In this document: positions 60,194-64,000 of the stretch, in pieces
How the letters are laid out: each line of letters starts with the position of its first letter
Numbering within the stretch: position 1 is the stretch's first letter
DNA from: Periplaneta americana
Lineage: Eukaryota; Arthropoda; Insecta; Blattodea; Blattidae
Direction: 5' to 3'
DNA: 64,000 bases
NCBI RefSeq assembly: GCF_040183065.1
Contig: NC_091131.1
Location: forward strand, 8,893,501 to 8,957,500
Position numbers and translations under genes: made by a program
Notes under the pieces: generated by a model
What the model was told of the DNA's origin: nothing
The model's input: the letters and a program-made list of their open reading frames with translations, nothing else
Database searches by the model: none

Positions 60194-60805
60194 CAGCGTT
60201 GCCAACCGTGGCCGAATTCGGCTAAACGTAGCTTGATTTTTAGTCATGTAGCTTGTAGCAGAATGGTCGTAGTCGAATGTCAAAATGTAGCCGAATTGAG
60301 ATTCGATCGAGCGACCATCTGTGAATACTCAAATTTTATGTGTAAACGCTTTTAACAAATTTATTTTCTGATACTAATACCCACCAGAACTTCCTCATTA
60401 TAGTTATGAAAACATACCTGTAGAAACTTTGTGTCACAGATTGAATTCTGAACAATGACCCGCATTTATGGCAAGGATAGCATTGCTATTTTCAGTTTTA
60501 TTTTCCTATTATGTGAATAGCGCCTATATTTGCAGACACCCGTCAGGCGGTTTATTAGGGGTCGCCTACCCAACAAAAGTAAACCAGTAAACCTGACAGT
60601 TCCTCTGTTTGTGAACTTCCCGGCACAAAGCAGAGTTTTTATTAGGGGTCGCCTAGTCCGCAAAAATAACCGCACTCCGACTTCAAATAACAATGAAACA
60701 TATACGCAAATTGTTAAAGTTTTGAGCGTAGCTTAATTTCAGTCTTTGTAGCTGAATTTCGGGATGTTTGTAGCCGACGCGCTCGTATTCAGGTTGGCAA
60801 CGCTG
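60194..60805. mobile_element. small hAT element, TSD GAGGGTGT
   Basis: CAGCGTTGCCAACC at the left and its complement GGTTGGCAACGCTG at the right; GAGGGTGT at 60186-60193 and 60806-60813. 612 bp, no coding. It contains a direct repeat, TTTATTAGGGGTCGCCTA (about 60550 and 60640). Its TSD overlaps the P-element TSD by three bases, so it landed at the P element's edge. Confidence 0.9.
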
Positions 60806-61044
60806 GAGGGTGTGTTGGTCTGTCGATCATAAATTTTATTACCCTGTTGACTAGGCAGATGAGTCCCTTCAAAGATTTTCAATGCTTCACACCCGTACAC
60901 TGTCGTAGCTAGACAGAGCGCAAGTGTAGTGATTTCCTGGTAAAAAAAAAAGTTGCGTAAGATGTAGCATTAACATTAAGTGATGAAGTAAAATATATCG
61001 ACTTAAAGGAAAATTAGAAACGAAGTGTAGGCCTATGTGAAATA

Positions 61045-61320
61045 ATGTTGAAGTTCAGTTGTGGAAAACTCAGGTGTGACACTTTAAAGATAAAGATCGT
61101 AATGAGTGAGTGGCTTGCGGCCAATATTGGTGACACAAAAGGATACCAGAAAGCAACTGTTTATGTGGAAATAGATGAACTGTTGTGGGAGTGAGTTCTT
61201 CATGACCTTTCAAAGAACAAGCCAATTTCTGGATCTATTCTGCAAGCAAGCTATTGAACTGGGAAAGAAATTAGATAAACCAGAATTCAAAGCTTCTAAT
61301 GGATGACTCCTAATCCAATT
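61045..61320 (+). pseudogene. pogo/Tigger transposase CENP-B-type HTH remnant
   Basis: Plus strand, several frames and stops: DTLKIKIVMSEWLAANIGDT, KATVYVEIDELLWE, then SKNKPISGSILQA and DKPEFKASNGW in shifted frames. This is the CENP-B/Tc5 DNA-binding helix set of Tigger and jerky proteins (…SKNxPxSGxxxQ…FxASxGW). The DDE domain is missing. Confidence 0.75.
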
Positions 61321-61687
61321 AGTTAATAATGTCCAGTGATATACAGTACAGTATTATAATATAGTCTTAGATATTAAATTGAACGAGATTAGTAAACTTT
61401 AGTTAGTTTAGTGAGTTAGTTACGATAACATTTACACAGAAAATGAGATTTTAATCAAGATGATTCAGCAACGGAATAAGCGACAGAAAGCTGATTTAAT
61501 GTGAGTAGGCTAGTGTTAAATGGAATATTTTGTACTTCTTGCAGTTTGCGGCATGCCATTTTGTTTTTATATATACAAATGATAAAATATTCCATTTTAA
61601 TGTAACACCTGAATAATACGGAAACCTGTCCACAACGGAATAAAAATTAGGACCATGTGACTTCCGCCTTGAACAGGTTTCACTGTA

Positions 61688-63078
61688 TCTCATTCTAAAG
61701 TTAGGAAAAAGGAGCATGTATCGGTAATGAAATGTCAGCCACACGTTCATTTACAATAATAATTATAACTCAACAATGAATTGTCACTGAAGCCTTTTAT
61801 AATTAACCCCCTGAATATGCCATAAGGACAAAATGTCATGAATCGTTAATATAAAATCAATATAACGAGATTTATAGTGAAATAACATCACTGGTATCAG
61901 TCGCTAACCCTCCACCCCTTTGGTGTATGCGACTGTTAGTAGAAGTGACATGATTGTTTTGTTAATTATAAGTTACGTACGACCCAGCAAAGATTACAAA
62001 AGAAAGAAAATAATTTGAAGGTTAACATATATGAATCAAATCTAATTATTATTAATGTAGGCTACTTATATAGGCCTACGTGATTTATTTAAACTTAACT
62101 GTAGGCTTTAACATTCTCGGTCGTTTCGCCTTTATTTTCATTAAAGCTGCTCGAAAATCAGAAACAAAATCGTCATCTCTAAAATGATCAGAGCATACTC
62201 TGCTTGTATCAGGATTGAATTTATCCTGTTTTTTGCACCCAACTACCCATTTTTTTTTCTAATTCCTAAACCTTTAGGAATGGTAAAGAAAGATAACTCT
62301 TTATTTTTATCGTTATAATTGTTGCATACCGTAACAGCACACCTTTGATCTGGCACAATTAATTCAAAACAACATAAACAAGAAAAAACACGAGATACTG
62401 GTTTGAAGCATTTGAGTTTTGGCGCGCTCAGCTATCTTGTGACGTCAGAATCGCTCTCCTTTCCCCGTCAATCCCTCACCAACAAGCTCGATACTAATGC
62501 AACCTATGAGAAGTTTAGAAGCCTTGAAACCAACTACCTATTTTATGGACAATAAATAGTAATATTGTGTGTGTAATTAATCGTTAGTGTTTTGTTATTT
62601 GTCAAGTTGAAAAGCATAATCCTCCTTCTGACTTCTGAAATTTACATCTGTTTAGTTAACTGCAATGAAATGGAGCCACAAACTTTCGCAGAGCTCGCAG
62701 ACATAAATTTTGCCGACGTGTTATCTAAAGGAAGATCACGTGAAATATTAAGTGTAGTGTAGCCTGAAAAACGTCCAAAAGAAAGCGATTAAAAGAAACA
62801 GGTTCTCTTCCTCCACGACACGTGAGAATATTATAATGTTAAACGAAACACAAACGATTCATTATATACCAAATTTTTTAAAGGTCAAAAGCATTATTAA
62901 AGGACGAGGCCACTCTTGCAAATCATGACAAGTATGAAGACTGGATTTTTGCACATTTTTTTATAGTATAACAATTTAGTGTGTCCAGAAGTGGAATCTC
63001 TCTCTTACTAGCAAAACCATTTGACTAAACAGGGATAAATGTTTATTCAGCCACTGAATGTAAATTCATTGTTATAAA
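61688..63078. other. unassigned sequence
   Basis: A 30-codon frame from ATG 62670 (MEPQTFAELADINFADVLSK...) is the only protein-like stretch. TAGGCCTA at 62071. No TE ends found. Confidence 0.35.
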
Positions 63079-63090
63079 TAAATGCTTCAA

Positions 63091-63723
63091 GAGGTGGAAA
63101 AATTCAAATATCTTGGAGCAACAGTAACAAATATAAATGATACTCGGGAAGAAATTAAATACAGAATAAATATGGGAAATGCTTGTTATTATTCGGTATC
63201 ATCCAGTCTGCTGTCAAAAAATCTGAAAGTTAGAATTTATAAAACAGTTATATTACCGGTTGTTCTGTATGGTTGTGAAACTTGGACTCTCAATTTGAGA
63301 GAGGAACATAGGTTAAGGGTGTTTGAGAATAAGGTGCTTAGGAAAATATTTGGGGCTAAGAGGGATGAAGTTACAGGAGAATGGAGAAAGTTACACAACA
63401 CAGAACTGCACGCATTGTATTCTTCACCTGACATAATTAGGAACATTAAATCCAGACGTTTGAGATGGGCAGGGCATGTAGCACGTTTGGGCGAATCCAG
63501 AAATGCATATAGAGTGTTAGTTGGGAGACCGGAGGGAAAAAGACCTTTAGGGAGGCCGAGACGTAGATGGGAAGATAATATTAAAATAGATTTGAGGGAG
63601 GTGGGATATGATGATAGAGACTGGATTAATCTTGATCAGGATAGGGACCAATGGCTTATGTGAGGGCGGCAATGAACCTCCGGGTTACTTAAAAGCCAGT
63701 AAGTAAGTAAGTAAGTAAGTAAG
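63091..63723 (+). pseudogene. LINE 3' end with 12-bp TSD
   Basis: TAAATGCTTCAA flanks it at 63079-63090 and 63724-63735. The frame reads EVEKFKYLGATVTNINDTRE, VVLYGCETWTLNLREEHRLR, RRLRWAGHVARLGESR and GKRPLGRPRRRWEDNI to DQDRDQWLM, ending slightly early because YVR is lost. The (AAGT)n tail spans ~63702-63723. It is the same family as 7909-8656 and the best copy for defining boundaries. Confidence 0.93.
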
Positions 63724-63799
63724 TAAATGCTTCAAAGTTACTTGTTCCACCTGAATCACATTTTTCAATAATTTGACGGTACATCCTCTTTCCGGGGAG

Positions 63800-64000
63800 G
63801 TCTTCAATTGCGGAACAAAATGGATCGGCAATGTTCACAGAATGAGAAATTCAAGATTACTTAAACTAATGATCAATTACCGAGAAACAAGGAAAATAGG
63901 AATAGGAAGACCGAAAAAAAAGAAGACATGAAAGCAGATCAGGCTACCTGGGCTAAATTTCCTGATAGCAAGACGACGAAAGACGTTCTATGGTGCTATT
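63800..64000 (+). pseudogene. LINE C-terminal fragment, another family
   Basis: RTKWIGNVHRMRNSRLLKLM, then ETRKIGIGRPKKKKT and a stop: the HVxRM...GRPxxxW C-terminal pattern of LINE reverse transcriptases, here decayed. It runs to the window end. Confidence 0.6.

Larger units (their letters stand above)
56906..61685 (+). mobile_element. pogo/Tigger-like element (outer shell of a nest)
   Basis: CAGTGAAACATGTTCAAATC and, inverted from the right, CAGTGAAACCTGTTCAAGGC, with TA at 56904-56905 and 61686-61687. The ends extend into GGAA and (A)ATAATTNGGAAA / ATAATACGGAAA. A CENP-B-type helix-turn-helix remnant lies at 61045-61320. Without the P and hAT insertions it would be ~1.2 kb, a deletion derivative. 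Confidence 0.8.

Overview
The window looks like repeat-rich insect nuclear DNA, most likely from a cockroach or a relative. It is AT-rich, packed with class I and class II transposable elements (TEs), and has spliced gene structures. The LINE C-termini, the tRNA-headed SINEs and the frequent octamer TAGGCCTA resemble sequence I associate with Periplaneta-type genomes; that attribution is from memory and was not searched. Nothing bacterial, phage-like or viral is present.

Only one ordinary host gene is convincing: a MADF-BESS transcription-factor-like gene on the + strand. Exon 1 is 21086-21451 (MADF domain) and the last exon is 31199-31624 (BESS-like motif). The phase-0 splice sites match. 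The 9.7-kb intron holds a SINE, hAT elements, a Helitron and tRNA-like repeats.

Layout. 1-9.6 kb: mariner foldback, TTAA-bounded repeat, a hAT (4537-7435) carrying a nested Penelope-like element and a MITE, a LINE 3' end and a decayed mariner. 9.9-20 kb: Tc1-like element, MITE, LINE RNase H remnant, a head-to-head pair of Penelope GIY-YIG ends, and a second TTAA repeat. 21-31.6 kb: the host gene with its loaded intron. 31.7-41.7 kb: second mariner foldback, a Tc1 element broken by only two stop codons, PIF/Harbinger remnants, and tRNA-like foldbacks. 41.7-49 kb: solo LTR, LINE reverse transcriptase, and the second of two almost identical intact hAT elements. 49-56 kb: nested SINE, LINE and tRNA-like foldback, the last split by a 2.24-kb TIR element. 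56.7-61.7 kb: a nest in which a pogo/Tigger-like element contains a THAP-bearing P-superfamily element, which contains a piggyBac-like remnant, with a small hAT inserted beside the P element. 63-64 kb: two LINE ends.

Two results stand out. First, many boundaries are set to the base by terminal inverted repeats plus target-site duplications (TSDs), so insertion order can be read. Second, inverted-dimer (foldback) architecture recurs in unrelated classes: two mariner copies, one Penelope pair and four tRNA-like retro-repeats, of which at least three have clean 12-14 bp TSDs. The tRNA-like foldbacks are the best candidate here for an undescribed element type.
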